NCBI GenBank assembly: GCA_000432915.1
Contig: HF995252.1
Span: forward strand, 5,882 to 69,881
Source of the DNA: Firmicutes bacterium CAG:194
GTDB lineage: Bacteria; Bacillota; Clostridia; Lachnospirales; Lachnospiraceae
Length of the DNA: 64,000 nt
Direction of reading: 5' to 3'
Both the position numbers and the translations under genes were made by a program. The notes beneath the pieces are model-generated. The model made no database searches, had not been told where the DNA came from, and was given only the letters and a program-made list of their open reading frames with translations. The first letter of the stretch is position 1, and each line of letters opens with the position of its first letter. Below, piece by piece: positions 18,339 through 27,452 of this stretch.

Positions 18339-18366
18339 CCCCCTTTCCATGTGAAAGGGGGTTTTT
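18339..18366 (+). terminator. Terminator after the DUF1540 gene
   Basis: 9-bp stem CCCCCTTTC with GAAAGGGGG, 5-nt loop, TTTTT. It ends 18 bp before the next ATG, so the lipoprotein gene may depend on read-through or on a promoter not seen here. Confidence 0.88.
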
Positions 18367-18383
18367 CAATAGGGGGAATACAT

Positions 18384-20447
18384 ATGAAGAAGATAATCAT
18401 ATTTTTATTGTCACTGTTCGTTTTAACAGGCTGTGGCAGAAAAGAGGTCACATTTGATACCACCAAAGAGGTGACAACGGCATATACAAGTGAAAAACTG
18501 GATGTTTCCGATCTGCCACCCATCACAGGTATGTGTGGTGATGAACAATATGTATATATAGCCGCTTCGCCATTGAGAACAGATGAGAAACAGAAGATTT
18601 ATCCTGAGATTTACAGGATAGATAAAAATAATGAGGTAAAACAGCTTTCCCTGCCTTTTGAAAAAGAAGGAACTGTATATGCGCTTTCCAATATATCAAG
18701 TTCTAATGAAAAAAGCACATTTGCTCTGCTATGGAGATATCAGGAGCAAGATGGGACAGCCGCATATCAGATTATGATCTGTGATGAGGAAGGAAACGTA
18801 GACCAGACGATATCTTTACAGGAAATATCAGAGGAATTGGAAGCGGGGGTATTTGGTTTGCAGGCATTTGATGGTGGGTTCTACATAGCAGGTGCCAATT
18901 CTGTTTTATCGATTGACCAGAATGGTAAGAAAAAAGAGGATGTCTGTCAGGGGATGATCTTAGGCTTTACCGGTACTGAAAATGGGATAGCATGTCTTAG
19001 ACTTTCGGAAAGCGGAATGTCTGTTTATGATCTGAACGAGAAAAAAATAATCTATCTGTTGGAAGACAGGGAGGAGAATGGGGATATGCGTGCCCTGCCG
19101 TCTGATCATACCTTGCTTTTATGTGCCAATAAGCTGTGGCATGTGGAAAATGGAACAGCAGCTTTAGTCTTTGCATTGGGAGATATAGGAATGAATAGCG
19201 AAATGGTGCAGACAGTCTGTGAACTTCCGGATGGCACGTTGCTTTTGGCTGCAAGGGATGGACTTGATATGAATGCAAATCAGTGGATTTATATTTGCCG
19301 TGTAGCAGGAAAGAATGAGAATACAGAAGGATTGAAGAAAACAGAGCTTGTACTTGGCGGGGGATCGATCAGCAGAGAATGTAAGCTGGCGGTAGCTGCC
19401 TATAATATGCAGCAGGATACGGTACAGATCACAATCAAAGAGTATGGAACAGATGAAGCGGGTGTGAAACAACTTTCCATGGCACTCACAGATGGGGAAA
19501 TAGATCTTTTATTTTCAAGCTATTTACAAGATATGGAACAGTATCAGGGAAGTTTGGAGGATCTTTCCGGGGTGTATGAAAATATTGCAATGACAAAACC
19601 TGTGCGTGAGGCACTTACAGAGGCGGGAAGCCGTTATGTGATACCGGGATTTAGAATGCGCACATTTTATAAGCGGGGGGATAATGGAAAATTGTATCTT
19701 TATGGTGGAAAGGAAGAAGTGTGCAATAGCTTCTTATATGCGGATGTAAAAGGAATTGTGGACGAGGAAAATAAGAAGGTAGATACAAACCTCTTAAAAG
19801 AATATATAAAGACTGTGGAGGAGATGCCGGAGGCGGAAGAGAATACATCATTACCGGAGCTTTTGAAATCAGATAAGCCAATCTGTGGTGTGACAGAGAT
19901 CAGTGAGCCAAATGATTATATGGGGATTTATCTGATGGGAGAACAGGCAGTGGACTACACCGGATTTGAACAAAAAAGCAGCGGGCAGTATGTAAATGAG
20001 ATCGTTCCAATGGGTGTTTATGGGATTGTACATGGAAGCAAACAGGAAGAGGAATGTGCAGACTTTTTGTACTATCTGACCGGAGAGGAATATCAGATAA
20101 AAAATGCGTATCCCGATTATTTCCCTGTCAATGAAAAGGCACAGCAGCGTATTTGGGATATTGTATCTGCGACGAAAGAAACAACACTGTCTGATGGCAC
20201 GCAGGTGAATCCATATCGGTGTGAGGTTGCCTACAATGATTACGAGGTGGTCGTGGAAGCGCTGGATCAGGAACAGCTGCATAGCATAAAAGCATGGCTG
20301 GATATGCCATGTGTTTTATATCCGCAAAAAAAGAAATATGTTGAACTGATAGAAGAGGAAGTGATAAAATATCTGGAAAAACAACAAAGTCTTTCAGACA
20401 CATTGGAATATGTAGATAAACGTGTATCGATCGTGTTGGCAGAGTAA
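18384..20447 (+). CDS. Lipoprotein with C-terminal solute-binding-like domain
   Basis: 687 residues. Signal peptide with lipobox LTGC (Cys 17), so it is anchored outside the membrane. Residues ~40-320 are beta-rich and repetitive (propeller-like). From about residue 325 (LGGGSISRECKLAVAAYNMQ, then QITIKEYG) the sequence reads like a family 1 extracellular solute-binding protein. No permease or ATPase is adjacent, so it may act as a sensor or orphan receptor. The ATG at 18384 follows AGGGGGA; the in-frame extension overlaps the preceding terminator. Confidence 0.7.
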   Translation: MKKIIIFLLSLFVLTGCGRKEVTFDTTKEVTTAYTSEKLDVSDLPPITGMCGDEQYVYIAASPLRTDEKQKIYPEIYRIDKNNEVKQLSLPFEKEGTVYALSNISSSNEKSTFALLWRYQEQDGTAAYQIMICDEEGNVDQTISLQEISEELEAGVFGLQAFDGGFYIAGANSVLSIDQNGKKKEDVCQGMILGFTGTENGIACLRLSESGMSVYDLNEKKIIYLLEDREENGDMRALPSDHTLLLCANKLWHVENGTAALVFALGDIGMNSEMVQTVCELPDGTLLLAARDGLDMNANQWIYICRVAGKNENTEGLKKTELVLGGGSISRECKLAVAAYNMQQDTVQITIKEYGTDEAGVKQLSMALTDGEIDLLFSSYLQDMEQYQGSLEDLSGVYENIAMTKPVREALTEAGSRYVIPGFRMRTFYKRGDNGKLYLYGGKEEVCNSFLYADVKGIVDEENKKVDTNLLKEYIKTVEEMPEAEENTSLPELLKSDKPICGVTEISEPNDYMGIYLMGEQAVDYTGFEQKSSGQYVNEIVPMGVYGIVHGSKQEEECADFLYYLTGEEYQIKNAYPDYFPVNEKAQQRIWDIVSATKETTLSDGTQVNPYRCEVAYNDYEVVVEALDQEQLHSIKAWLDMPCVLYPQKKKYVELIEEEVIKYLEKQQSLSDTLEYVDKRVSIVLAE

Positions 20448-20596
20448 TGCTTGTGGAGATTGCAATGAAAAAAGGATATGGATAGAAATGGAATACACAG
20501 CGTCACACATATGTCAAAAATAGCATAAATTTTATATAAAAAACTACAATTTTTTCTATAATGAAGATAAGAAATGAATTTGACAGGGAGGATCTT

Positions 20597-21940
20597 ATGC
20601 AGACAAAGAATGACAAAAGTATTTATAAACAATTATTACATATTGTGGCACCGATTTCTTTTCAGTACCTGATGGCATCCTTTGTCAGTGCATCAGATGC
20701 GTTTATGCTTGGTTTTCTGGATCAGGATTCTCTGGCGGCATCTTCCCTGGCAACACAGATCCCGTTTGTATACAGCCTGTTTTACGGGGCGTTCGTATTC
20801 GGCTTTAATGTTCTGGCTGCCCAGTATTGGGGCAAGGGAGATAAAAAATCTGTAGAAGAGATATTGACGATCGCAATGCGCTATGCACTGCTTGTTGGTA
20901 TACTGTTTTCCGTCCTGACAGCCTGTATTCCCGGGCAGATCATGCGTATTTTCACGGCAGATCCGGTTCTGATCGAAAAAGGTGCGGTATATCTGCGGAC
21001 AGTATCCTTATCTTTTGTGCTGACAGGCTTTACACAGATCTATTACGGTCTGTTAAAGGTATGCGATCATGCAGGGCTAAGCTCCATGATAGGCTCTTTG
21101 GCAGTTGTACTGAACATTGCATTAAATGCGGTATTTATCTTCGGACTTGTCGGTATGCCTGCAATGGGGATCGCAGGTGCAGCACTTGCCACCGTATGTG
21201 CGAGGATCTTTGAAACGATCGCCGTTATCATTGTCGTTACAAAATATAAATGTCCGAAGCTCGGTAATATGCTTGTGATAAAGGACAGACAAATGCATAA
21301 GGACTACTGGAAATATACAACGCCGCTATTGGTCAATCAGATCGGCTGGGGCGGCGGTGTGACCATGTATTCTGTTATTATGGGGCATATGGGAAGCGAT
21401 GCAACCGCGGCTAACTCTATTGCCAGCATTGTGCGTACGATCATTGCCAGTCTCTGTTGGGGAATCTCAGCAGGCGTTTCCATTATCATTGGGCAGACAC
21501 TGGGACAGAACAAGCTGGAGGAGGCAAAGAAGATGGGCGGTAAATTTGTCCGTCTGTCGATCTGGATCGGGGCAGCTTCCGGTCTTGTGATCCTTCTGTT
21601 GATCCCACTTGTACTGCGCGTGATCACACTGACGCCGCAGGCAATGTATTATCTGAAGTTCATGCTCTGTATGGCGGCTTATTATATCATCGGAAATTCT
21701 TTGAATTCCACGATCATTTCCGGTATCTTCCCGGCGGGTGGCGATACAAAGTTCGGTATGATCTGTGACGTTGTCACACTCTGGTGTTTTGTCGTTCCGC
21801 TTGGTATGCTGGCAGCTTTTGTCTGGCATGCACCGGTGCTTCTCGTTGCATTTATCCTGACACTGGATGAATTTGTGAAGATCCCGGCTGTATATATCCA
21901 CTACGTGAAATACAAATGGGTAAAAAATATCACAAGATAG
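20597..21940 (+). CDS. MATE-family multidrug exporter
   Basis: 447 residues and about 12 membrane helices in two homologous halves, as in NorM/DinF. MATE exporters use Na+ or H+ gradients to expel organic cations. The motif PISFQYLMASFVSASDAFMLG (helix 1 region) and repeated small-residue helices such as AAQYWGKGDK are typical. The start at 20597 has CAGGGAGGA 6 bp upstream; a longer in-frame ORF from 20561 begins inside the promoter region. Monocistronic. Confidence 0.92.
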   Translation: MQTKNDKSIYKQLLHIVAPISFQYLMASFVSASDAFMLGFLDQDSLAASSLATQIPFVYSLFYGAFVFGFNVLAAQYWGKGDKKSVEEILTIAMRYALLVGILFSVLTACIPGQIMRIFTADPVLIEKGAVYLRTVSLSFVLTGFTQIYYGLLKVCDHAGLSSMIGSLAVVLNIALNAVFIFGLVGMPAMGIAGAALATVCARIFETIAVIIVVTKYKCPKLGNMLVIKDRQMHKDYWKYTTPLLVNQIGWGGGVTMYSVIMGHMGSDATAANSIASIVRTIIASLCWGISAGVSIIIGQTLGQNKLEEAKKMGGKFVRLSIWIGAASGLVILLLIPLVLRVITLTPQAMYYLKFMLCMAAYYIIGNSLNSTIISGIFPAGGDTKFGMICDVVTLWCFVVPLGMLAAFVWHAPVLLVAFILTLDEFVKIPAVYIHYVKYKWVKNITR

Positions 21941-21983
21941 TATGCTGCGATTGAATTTGATAGCACAAAAGCAGAAAATGGTG

Positions 21984-22012
21984 TTGACACCGGTTCTCTT
22001 TTGTGCTATTCT
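21984..22012 (+). promoter_or_regulatory. Sigma-A promoter of infC-rpmI-rplT
   Basis: TTGACA, 17 bp, then TATTCT, giving a predicted start near 22019 and a leader of ~170 nt. Confidence 0.75.
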
Positions 22013-22018
22013 CTTTAA

Positions 22019-22191
22019 GGTGTTTGAAACACGTAAAGAAAGCAGAGTATCCACTCTCACCCTGAGGCAATCGGGCTGTCAGGTGTTTATATAAGAATGC
22101 AGCGATAAGTTTTATATTCGTTTTCATTTTTTGTCATGAGTGGATGTTCCCACTCATTTTTTTATTTTGATTCTTATGGAGGTGTATCACT
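22019..22191 (+). promoter_or_regulatory. infC operon leader with transcription attenuator
   Basis: The leader ends in a terminator: ATGAGTGG (22136-22143) with CCACTCAT (22150-22157), then seven Ts. The upstream segment ATCCACTC (22049-22056) is the exact complement of GAGTGGAT (22138-22145), so an antiterminator excludes the terminator. A local hairpin AGAGT/ACTCT (22044-22057) competes for the same upstream segment. This is the logic of the ribosomal-protein (L20-type) leaders ahead of infC in Firmicutes; assignment to a named Rfam family needs a covariance search. Confidence 0.75.
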
Positions 22192-22701
22192 ATTAGCGAA
22201 TTAATGATTAACGAACAGATCAGAGACAGAGAGGTACGTCTGATCGGAGAAGAAGGCGAGCAGCTTGGCGTCATGTCTTCAAGAGAAGCACAGAAACTGG
22301 CAGATGAGGCAGGACTTGATCTGGTAAAGATCGCACCGACAGCAAAGCCGCCGGTCTGCAAGATCGTTGACTACGGTAAATACCGTTACGAACAGGCCAG
22401 AAAAGAAAAAGAAGCCCGCAAGAAACAGAAAACCATTGAAATCAAAGAAATTCGTTTATCTCCTAATATTGATACAAACGATCTGAATACAAAGATCAAT
22501 GCAGCGAAGAAATTCCTGACAAAGGGTGATAAAGTAAAAGTTACACTTCGTTTCCGTGGCCGTGAAATGGCACATATGAATGCAAGCAAGCATATTCTGG
22601 ATGACTTTGCCGAAGCACTGACAGAGATCGCAGTTGTGGAAAAGCCGGCAAAGGTAGAAGGCAGAAGCATGACAATGGTGCTTGCAGAGAAACGCTCATA
22701 A
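22192..22701 (+). CDS. infC: Translation initiation factor IF-3 (AUU start)
   Basis: IF-3 binds the 30S subunit, checks initiator codons and prevents premature 50S joining. 169 residues. RBS GGAGG (22178-22182) is 9 nt before ATT at 22192, whereas the first in-frame ATG (22204) is 21 nt away. Starting at ATT gives SELMINEQIRDREVRLI, matching normal IF-3 N-termini. The use of AUU is the known autoregulation device: IF-3 represses its own atypical start. Both domains and the basic linker (ARKEKEARKKQK) are present. First gene of the infC-rpmI-rplT operon. Confidence 0.95.
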   Translation: MSELMINEQIRDREVRLIGEEGEQLGVMSSREAQKLADEAGLDLVKIAPTAKPPVCKIVDYGKYRYEQARKEKEARKKQKTIEIKEIRLSPNIDTNDLNTKINAAKKFLTKGDKVKVTLRFRGREMAHMNASKHILDDFAEALTEIAVVEKPAKVEGRSMTMVLAEKRS

Positions 22702-22771
22702 AAAGCTTTTAACTTGAATTTGCGGATTTAAGTTGAAATAGATTTTCTAAAGTTGATAGGAGGAATTTAAA

Positions 22772-22969
22772 ATGCCAAAGGTTAAAACAAACAGAGCAGC
22801 AGCAAAACGTTTCAAAGTGACAGGAACAGGTAAGTTAAAAAGAAATAAAGCTTATAAGCGTCATATCTTAACAAAGAAATCTGCAAAGACTAAGAGAAAT
22901 CTTAGAAAACCTGCAATGACAGATGCAACAAATGTTAAGAACATGAAGAAGTTAACACCATATTTATAA
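22772..22969 (+). CDS. rpmI: 50S ribosomal protein L35
   Basis: 65 residues, highly basic, standard L35 length. The N-terminal [20 protein letters not shown] motif and the [20 protein letters not shown] stretch are diagnostic. RBS AGGAGG. It lies between infC and rplT and is expected to be co-regulated by the leader upstream of infC. Confidence 0.98.
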   Translation: MPKVKTNRAAAKRFKVTGTGKLKRNKAYKRHILTKKSAKTKRNLRKPAMTDATNVKNMKKLTPYL

Positions 22970-22991
22970 ATCGTAAGGAGGAAGCATAGAA

Positions 22992-23348
22992 ATGGCAAGA
23001 ATCAAAGGCGGAATGAACGCAAAGAAAAAACATAATAGAGTATTAAAACTTGCAAAAGGTTACAGAGGAGCAAGATCTAATCAGTATAGAGTTGCAAAAC
23101 AGTCTGTAATGCGTGCACTGGCATCCTCTTACGCAGGACGTAAAGAGAGAAAGCGTCAGATGAGACAGCTTTGGATCGCTCGTATCAATGCAGCAGCAAG
23201 AATGAACGGTCTTAGCTACAGCAAATTCATGTACGGCTTAAAGCTCGCAGAAATCGACATCAACAGAAAGATGCTGGCTGAGATGGCTGTGAATGATGCA
23301 GAAGGCTTCAAGTCTTTAGCAGAAATTGCAAAATCTAAGATTGCATAA
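22992..23348 (+). CDS. rplT: 50S ribosomal protein L20
   Basis: 118 residues, standard length. The basic N-terminal helix region ([26 protein letters not shown]) binds 23S rRNA early in assembly, and the globular C-terminal domain is intact. In Firmicutes L20 also binds the operon leader to promote termination. RBS AAGGAGGAAG. The gene is followed by a terminator. Confidence 0.98.
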   Translation: MARIKGGMNAKKKHNRVLKLAKGYRGARSNQYRVAKQSVMRALASSYAGRKERKRQMRQLWIARINAAARMNGLSYSKFMYGLKLAEIDINRKMLAEMAVNDAEGFKSLAEIAKSKIA

Positions 23349-23372
23349 TGGACATCCTATAGGGATATAAAT

Positions 23373-23403
23373 AAAGAACATCGGAGTATTCCGGTGTTCT
23401 TTG
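23373..23403 (+). terminator. Terminator after rplT
   Basis: 13-bp stem with one G-U pair (AAAGAACATCGGA with TCCGGTGTTCTTT), 4-nt loop. The T-run is formed by the end of the stem. Confidence 0.85.
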
Positions 23404-23434
23404 TCGTATATTTAGTAAGGAGTGAAAGAATAGT

Positions 23435-24880
23435 ATGTTAGAGAATTTAGAACCGAAAAGCGTCTTTTCGTTTTTTGAAGAAATAGATCAGATCCCGCGG
23501 GGATCAGGCAATACGCAGAAGATCAGCGATTATCTGGCAGAGTTCGCAAAGAAAAGAAATCTGTTTTATATACAGGATACGCTTGGCAATGTCATCATCA
23601 AAAAAGATGGGACAGCCGGTATGGAAGAAAAAGAGCCGGTCATCATACAGGGGCATATGGATATGGTTGCTGTAAAAGAGCCGGATTGTGAGAAAGATAT
23701 GGAAACGGAAGGATTGGATCTGGCTGTGCAGGGCGACTATGTCTACGCAAAAGGCACAAGCCTTGGTGCAGATGACGGTATTGCAGTTGCATATGCGCTG
23801 GCACTTTTAGACAGCAAAGATATTCCGCACCCGCCGCTTGAGGTCATCATCACGGTAGATGAAGAAACCGGTATGTTTGGTGCACAGGGGATCGATCTTT
23901 CTATGCTGCAGGGAAAGAAAATGCTGAACATCGATTCCGAAAAGGAAGATGAGCTGACCGTGGCATGCGCAGGTGGTCTGCGTGTATATGCAAACTGGCA
24001 GGTCGCTTATACAGAGATCGGCGATAAAGAGCAGTATGTTGTTACTGTATATGGTTTAAAGGGCGGTCACTCCGGTGTAGAGATCGGTCTTGGCAGGGCC
24101 AATGCCAATAAGGTGCTCTGCGAGCTTCTGTATCTGATGGAGCGTGAGCTGGATGTGCGTGTGATCACAATGGACGGCGGTACAAAGGATAATGTCATTC
24201 CACATGAAGCAAAAGCGCAGATCGCCTGTGGAGCAAAGGAAGAAGAACTGAAAAAGCTGATCGGCGTTGTGGAAAATTCCTTCCGTGAGGAATGGGCAAA
24301 GAAAGAGTCCGGTTTACAGATCAGACTCGAAAAAGCAGAAAAGCAGTATGAAAAAGCGATCGACGCATCTGATTTCTTCCGTGTCATGTCCTTCTTTTTG
24401 GAAGCACCGAACGGTGTGCAGGCAATGAGTAGGGATCTGCCGGGACTGGTAGAGACTTCCCTGAATTTTGCAACGCTGCATATGGAGCCGGAAGAGGAGG
24501 TAAAAGCCGGTTTTTCTCTTCGTTCCAGCAGCAGTACGGCAAAGCAGGCGTTGAAAGAAAAACTCTGCAATATGATCGCTGAAAGTGAAGGCGAATATGA
24601 AGCAAACGGAGAGTACCCGTCCTGGGAATATAAAGAGAACTCAGAACTGCGCGAGCAGGTAGTCCGCACTTATAAGGAAGTACTGGGAAAAGAGCCAAAG
24701 GTATTGTCCATTCATGCAGGACTGGAATGTGGTATCTTATCGCAGAAGATCGAAGGACTCGACTGTGTATCTTTCGGGCCGAATATCGACGATATCCATA
24801 CGACAAAAGAAAAACTCAGCATTTCTTCCACCCAGCGGATCTGGGAGCTTTTGAAGAAACTAATGCAGATGGATGCATAG
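23435..24880 (+). CDS. pepD: Aminoacyl-histidine dipeptidase (M20, PepD type)
   Basis: 481 residues. M20 di-zinc peptidase: metal His in IQGHMDMV (about 72-79), bridging Asp in SLGADDGIAVA (about 114-124), catalytic and metal Glu pair in VDEETGMFGA (about 146-155), and C-terminal metal His in IDDIHTTKE. A lid/dimerisation domain is inserted between the halves. Length and motifs fit PepD, which cleaves Xaa-His and other dipeptides in the cytosol. RBS AAGGAG. Probably monocistronic; the aroK gene starts 89 bp later. Confidence 0.92.
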   Translation: MLENLEPKSVFSFFEEIDQIPRGSGNTQKISDYLAEFAKKRNLFYIQDTLGNVIIKKDGTAGMEEKEPVIIQGHMDMVAVKEPDCEKDMETEGLDLAVQGDYVYAKGTSLGADDGIAVAYALALLDSKDIPHPPLEVIITVDEETGMFGAQGIDLSMLQGKKMLNIDSEKEDELTVACAGGLRVYANWQVAYTEIGDKEQYVVTVYGLKGGHSGVEIGLGRANANKVLCELLYLMERELDVRVITMDGGTKDNVIPHEAKAQIACGAKEEELKKLIGVVENSFREEWAKKESGLQIRLEKAEKQYEKAIDASDFFRVMSFFLEAPNGVQAMSRDLPGLVETSLNFATLHMEPEEEVKAGFSLRSSSSTAKQALKEKLCNMIAESEGEYEANGEYPSWEYKENSELREQVVRTYKEVLGKEPKVLSIHAGLECGILSQKIEGLDCVSFGPNIDDIHTTKEKLSISSTQRIWELLKKLMQMDA

Positions 24881-24969
24881 TTATTTTGAAAAACCTCCAC
24901 AGGATTCCGGCAGACGGGAAAACATGGATGGACAAAGCTGTATCAGCGATAAGAGGAAAGGAACACAAC

Positions 24970-25476
24970 ATGAAGAGCAACATCGTATTAATCGGAATGC
25001 CCGGTGTCGGGAAAAGCACGATCGGAGTTGTCCTTGCCAAAAATCTGGGCTATCATTTTATGGATTCGGATATTGTGATCCAGCAGCAGACAGGAAAACT
25101 GTTGCATGAGATCATCACGGAAAAAGGACTTGACGGTTTTTTACAGACGGAGGATGAAGTGAATGCAGGCATAGACGCAGAGAAAACTGTCATCGCGACC
25201 GGAGGCAGTGCAGTGTTCGGTAAACATGCCATGCAGCATCTGGCAGAAAACGGAACGATCATCTACCTGTCCCTGCCATACGAACAGATCGAAGAACGTC
25301 TGGGAGATCTGCATAAGCGCGGCGTTGCGCTTAGGGAGAATCAGACCTTATATGACATCTATCAGGAAAGGATCCCTCTTTATGAAAAGTATGCGGATCT
25401 GATCATTGACTGTCAGCAGAAAAGTATCCGTCAGATCGTGGCAGAGATTGCAAGAAAGCTGGGAAACAAGGAATAA
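24970..25476 (+). CDS. aroK: Shikimate kinase
   Basis: 168 residues. Phosphorylates shikimate at the 3-OH on the way to chorismate. P-loop GMPGVGKST (9-17), substrate-binding Asp in FMDSDIVIQ (about 33-41), the ATGGSAV turn (about 77-83) and the lid arginines are visible. The start at 24970 has AGGAAAGG just upstream; a longer in-frame ORF reaching into pepD is not coding. No other aromatic-pathway gene is in the window. Confidence 0.92.
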   Translation: MKSNIVLIGMPGVGKSTIGVVLAKNLGYHFMDSDIVIQQQTGKLLHEIITEKGLDGFLQTEDEVNAGIDAEKTVIATGGSAVFGKHAMQHLAENGTIIYLSLPYEQIEERLGDLHKRGVALRENQTLYDIYQERIPLYEKYADLIIDCQQKSIRQIVAEIARKLGNKE

Positions 25477-25478
25477 AT

Positions 25479-26234
25479 TCAATATACGGAAGTCTCCCAC
25501 CGCAGGAGAATCGATACAAGGTCAGAAAAATGAGCCGGCAAAAAGGCTGGCAGACGCTCCGGATGCCACTGAAATCCTATGATGGGAAGATCCTTGTGCA
25601 GGATTGTTTCGGGGATCCCATCCGGTGATTGCTGCAGGCAGATCAGACAGTCAGGCAGATCGGAAACAGCCTGATGATGTGCGCTGTTTACAACAGAAAA
25701 TCTGGCAAGAAGTGTAAAAAGCATTTGCTTTTCCCGTTGGGAAGCAGATGCTTTTTCCTGTGATGGGAAATGCATGGCATATTCTTTGTTTGTCTGTATG
25801 GAAGGGAGCGGCAGAAGCTGGACGGAATGAATGGCGTTCCCCATTGTGTAAGGATAATAATGCATGTTATCTTCGGGCAGATCCTGCAGAAGTCTGCCAC
25901 CGAAAAAGACATGGATGAGCTGCATGCCTTTGCAGATACCGATCACGGGCTTTTTGCGCACAAGGGCGAGCTGCAAAAGCTGAAACTGCATCAGATCCAG
26001 CATACCGTCGGACGGCTTTGCGCCTGCGGCTGTTTCTCCATAAAAGGCGGGATCAAAGTCGCCGCCGCCGGGCAGAAGGAGCAGATCAAACGAAAGGTTT
26101 TGCAGGCTGCTGTATGGAAAGGCTTCCCCTGCACGATAGGAAAGCATCTGTGCGTTCATACCGCTTTTCTGTACGAGCTCATAATATCGTCTGTGGACAT
26201 CCATGGTTCCGGCGATCAGGATCAAAGGTTTCAT
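25479..26234 (-). CDS. Class I glutamine amidotransferase-like hydrolase (peptidase C26)
   Basis: 251 residues. Same family as PuuD, which cleaves gamma-glutamyl-GABA. The nucleophile elbow GICKGMQLIHV contains the catalytic Cys, and the C-terminal GFQWHPE supplies His and Glu, so the triad is intact. LLLPGGGDFDPAFYGE matches the family's substrate loop. Convergent with aroK, 2 bp apart. The substrate is not fixed by sequence; it could be a gamma-glutamyl amide in polyamine or peptide turnover. Confidence 0.88.
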   Translation of the reverse strand: MKPLILIAGTMDVHRRYYELVQKSGMNAQMLSYRAGEAFPYSSLQNLSFDLLLLPGGGDFDPAFYGETAAGAKPSDGMLDLMQFQLLQLALVRKKPVIGICKGMQLIHVFFGGRLLQDLPEDNMHYYPYTMGNAIHSVQLLPLPSIQTNKEYAMHFPSQEKASASQREKQMLFTLLARFSVVNSAHHQAVSDLPDCLICLQQSPDGIPETILHKDLPIIGFQWHPERLPAFLPAHFSDLVSILLRWETSVY

Positions 26235-26334
26235 AAAAAGCAGGCTCCTGCTTCCTTTTTTATACTATATGCAGTATACTGATAGATGTTCGGAGTCTCT
26301 GATATGCTGCCGGACATGAAGGAGAGGGTTATAG

Positions 26335-27444
26335 ATGAAAAGGAACGGAAAAAGGAAAAATCAGATTTGGATGGCGGGGGTGCTTCTTTGTCTGGGGCTT
26401 GTATTTTTGCTTCCCAAAGAAGTAAAAGCAGAAGAAACAGATCCGGAAGCGGATACACAGATCGAATATACGGTAACGAAAGTACCGGGAAAGATCAATA
26501 TGCTGGCAGGCGAGACAAGATATGTCAGCACATCGATTCCTTACACGGCTACTTTTGAAAGCAGTGATCCGAAAATCGCGGCGGTGGCAAACAGCGGACT
26601 TGTTGAGGCACGGAAAAAGGGCACCGTGAAGATCACGCAGACAGACGGAACGACCAAAAAGGTTTATACGGTAAAGGTAAATGATACGGTAGATCTGATC
26701 ATTTTTGCCGGACAGAGCAATATGTGCGGTTCCGGCGGCAATTCCGGTGCTGCACCAAAGCCGGATACGGGAACAGCTTATGAATTTGATATCTCCACCA
26801 ATACCAAAAAATGTATTACGATGAAGGAGCCGTTCGGAGAAGGCACAAACCGGATCAACGGTCTGGAGGACAGCGGTACATACAGCACAAAAGGGTCGCT
26901 CGTCAGTGCATTTTGTATCAATTATTACAAACAGACAAAGATACCGGTAGTCGGTGTTTCCGCAAGCTGGGGAGGCACCTCTACCAATACATGGCTGAAC
27001 CGCGGACTGGTCAAAGAGACGCAGCGGCGTGTCAGGCTGGCAAAGAAATATATGAAAAAGAAGGGTATTAAGATCCGCCATACTTATATGGTATGGTATC
27101 AGGGAGAATCTGATGCTGCACAGGGGCTGGAAGGCTGGCAGTACAACAACCGTATGAAGAAGATCTATACCAAGATGAAAAAGGTTGGCGTGAAAAAAGT
27201 GTTTATGATCCGGATCGGGCAGAATCAGGCTGCGATCGGACAGACGGATGAGATCGTAAAGGCGCAGAAAAAGCTTTGTGATACCAATAAAAACTTTATC
27301 ATGGTATCAAAGTCAGCCTATCAGTTTGGCTTAAATCCGGGCGCTTACCATTATGATGCGATCCACATCAACCAGACCGGTCTCAACAAGATCGGATATG
27401 AGGCCGGAAAGGCTGCGGGAAAATACGCAAAGAAGCATAAGTAA
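26335..27444 (+). CDS. Secreted SGNH esterase with Ig-like (BIG2) domain, sialate O-acetylesterase type
   Basis: 369 residues. A signal peptide (about 1-31, cleavage after VKA) leads to a ~75-residue BIG2-like beta domain (SSDPKIAAVANSGLVEARKKGT), then a SASA-type SGNH hydrolase: block I GQSNM (nucleophile Ser, about residue 126), a WGGTSTNTW block, WYQGESDA, and C-terminal DAIHINQTG with the catalytic Asp and His. SASA enzymes remove acetyl groups from sialic acids or plant glycans. The host-glycan role is inference. RBS AAGGAGAGGG. Confidence 0.82.
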   Translation: MKRNGKRKNQIWMAGVLLCLGLVFLLPKEVKAEETDPEADTQIEYTVTKVPGKINMLAGETRYVSTSIPYTATFESSDPKIAAVANSGLVEARKKGTVKITQTDGTTKKVYTVKVNDTVDLIIFAGQSNMCGSGGNSGAAPKPDTGTAYEFDISTNTKKCITMKEPFGEGTNRINGLEDSGTYSTKGSLVSAFCINYYKQTKIPVVGVSASWGGTSTNTWLNRGLVKETQRRVRLAKKYMKKKGIKIRHTYMVWYQGESDAAQGLEGWQYNNRMKKIYTKMKKVGVKKVFMIRIGQNQAAIGQTDEIVKAQKKLCDTNKNFIMVSKSAYQFGLNPGAYHYDAIHINQTGLNKIGYEAGKAAGKYAKKHK

Positions 27445-27452
27445 GCCGAGGC

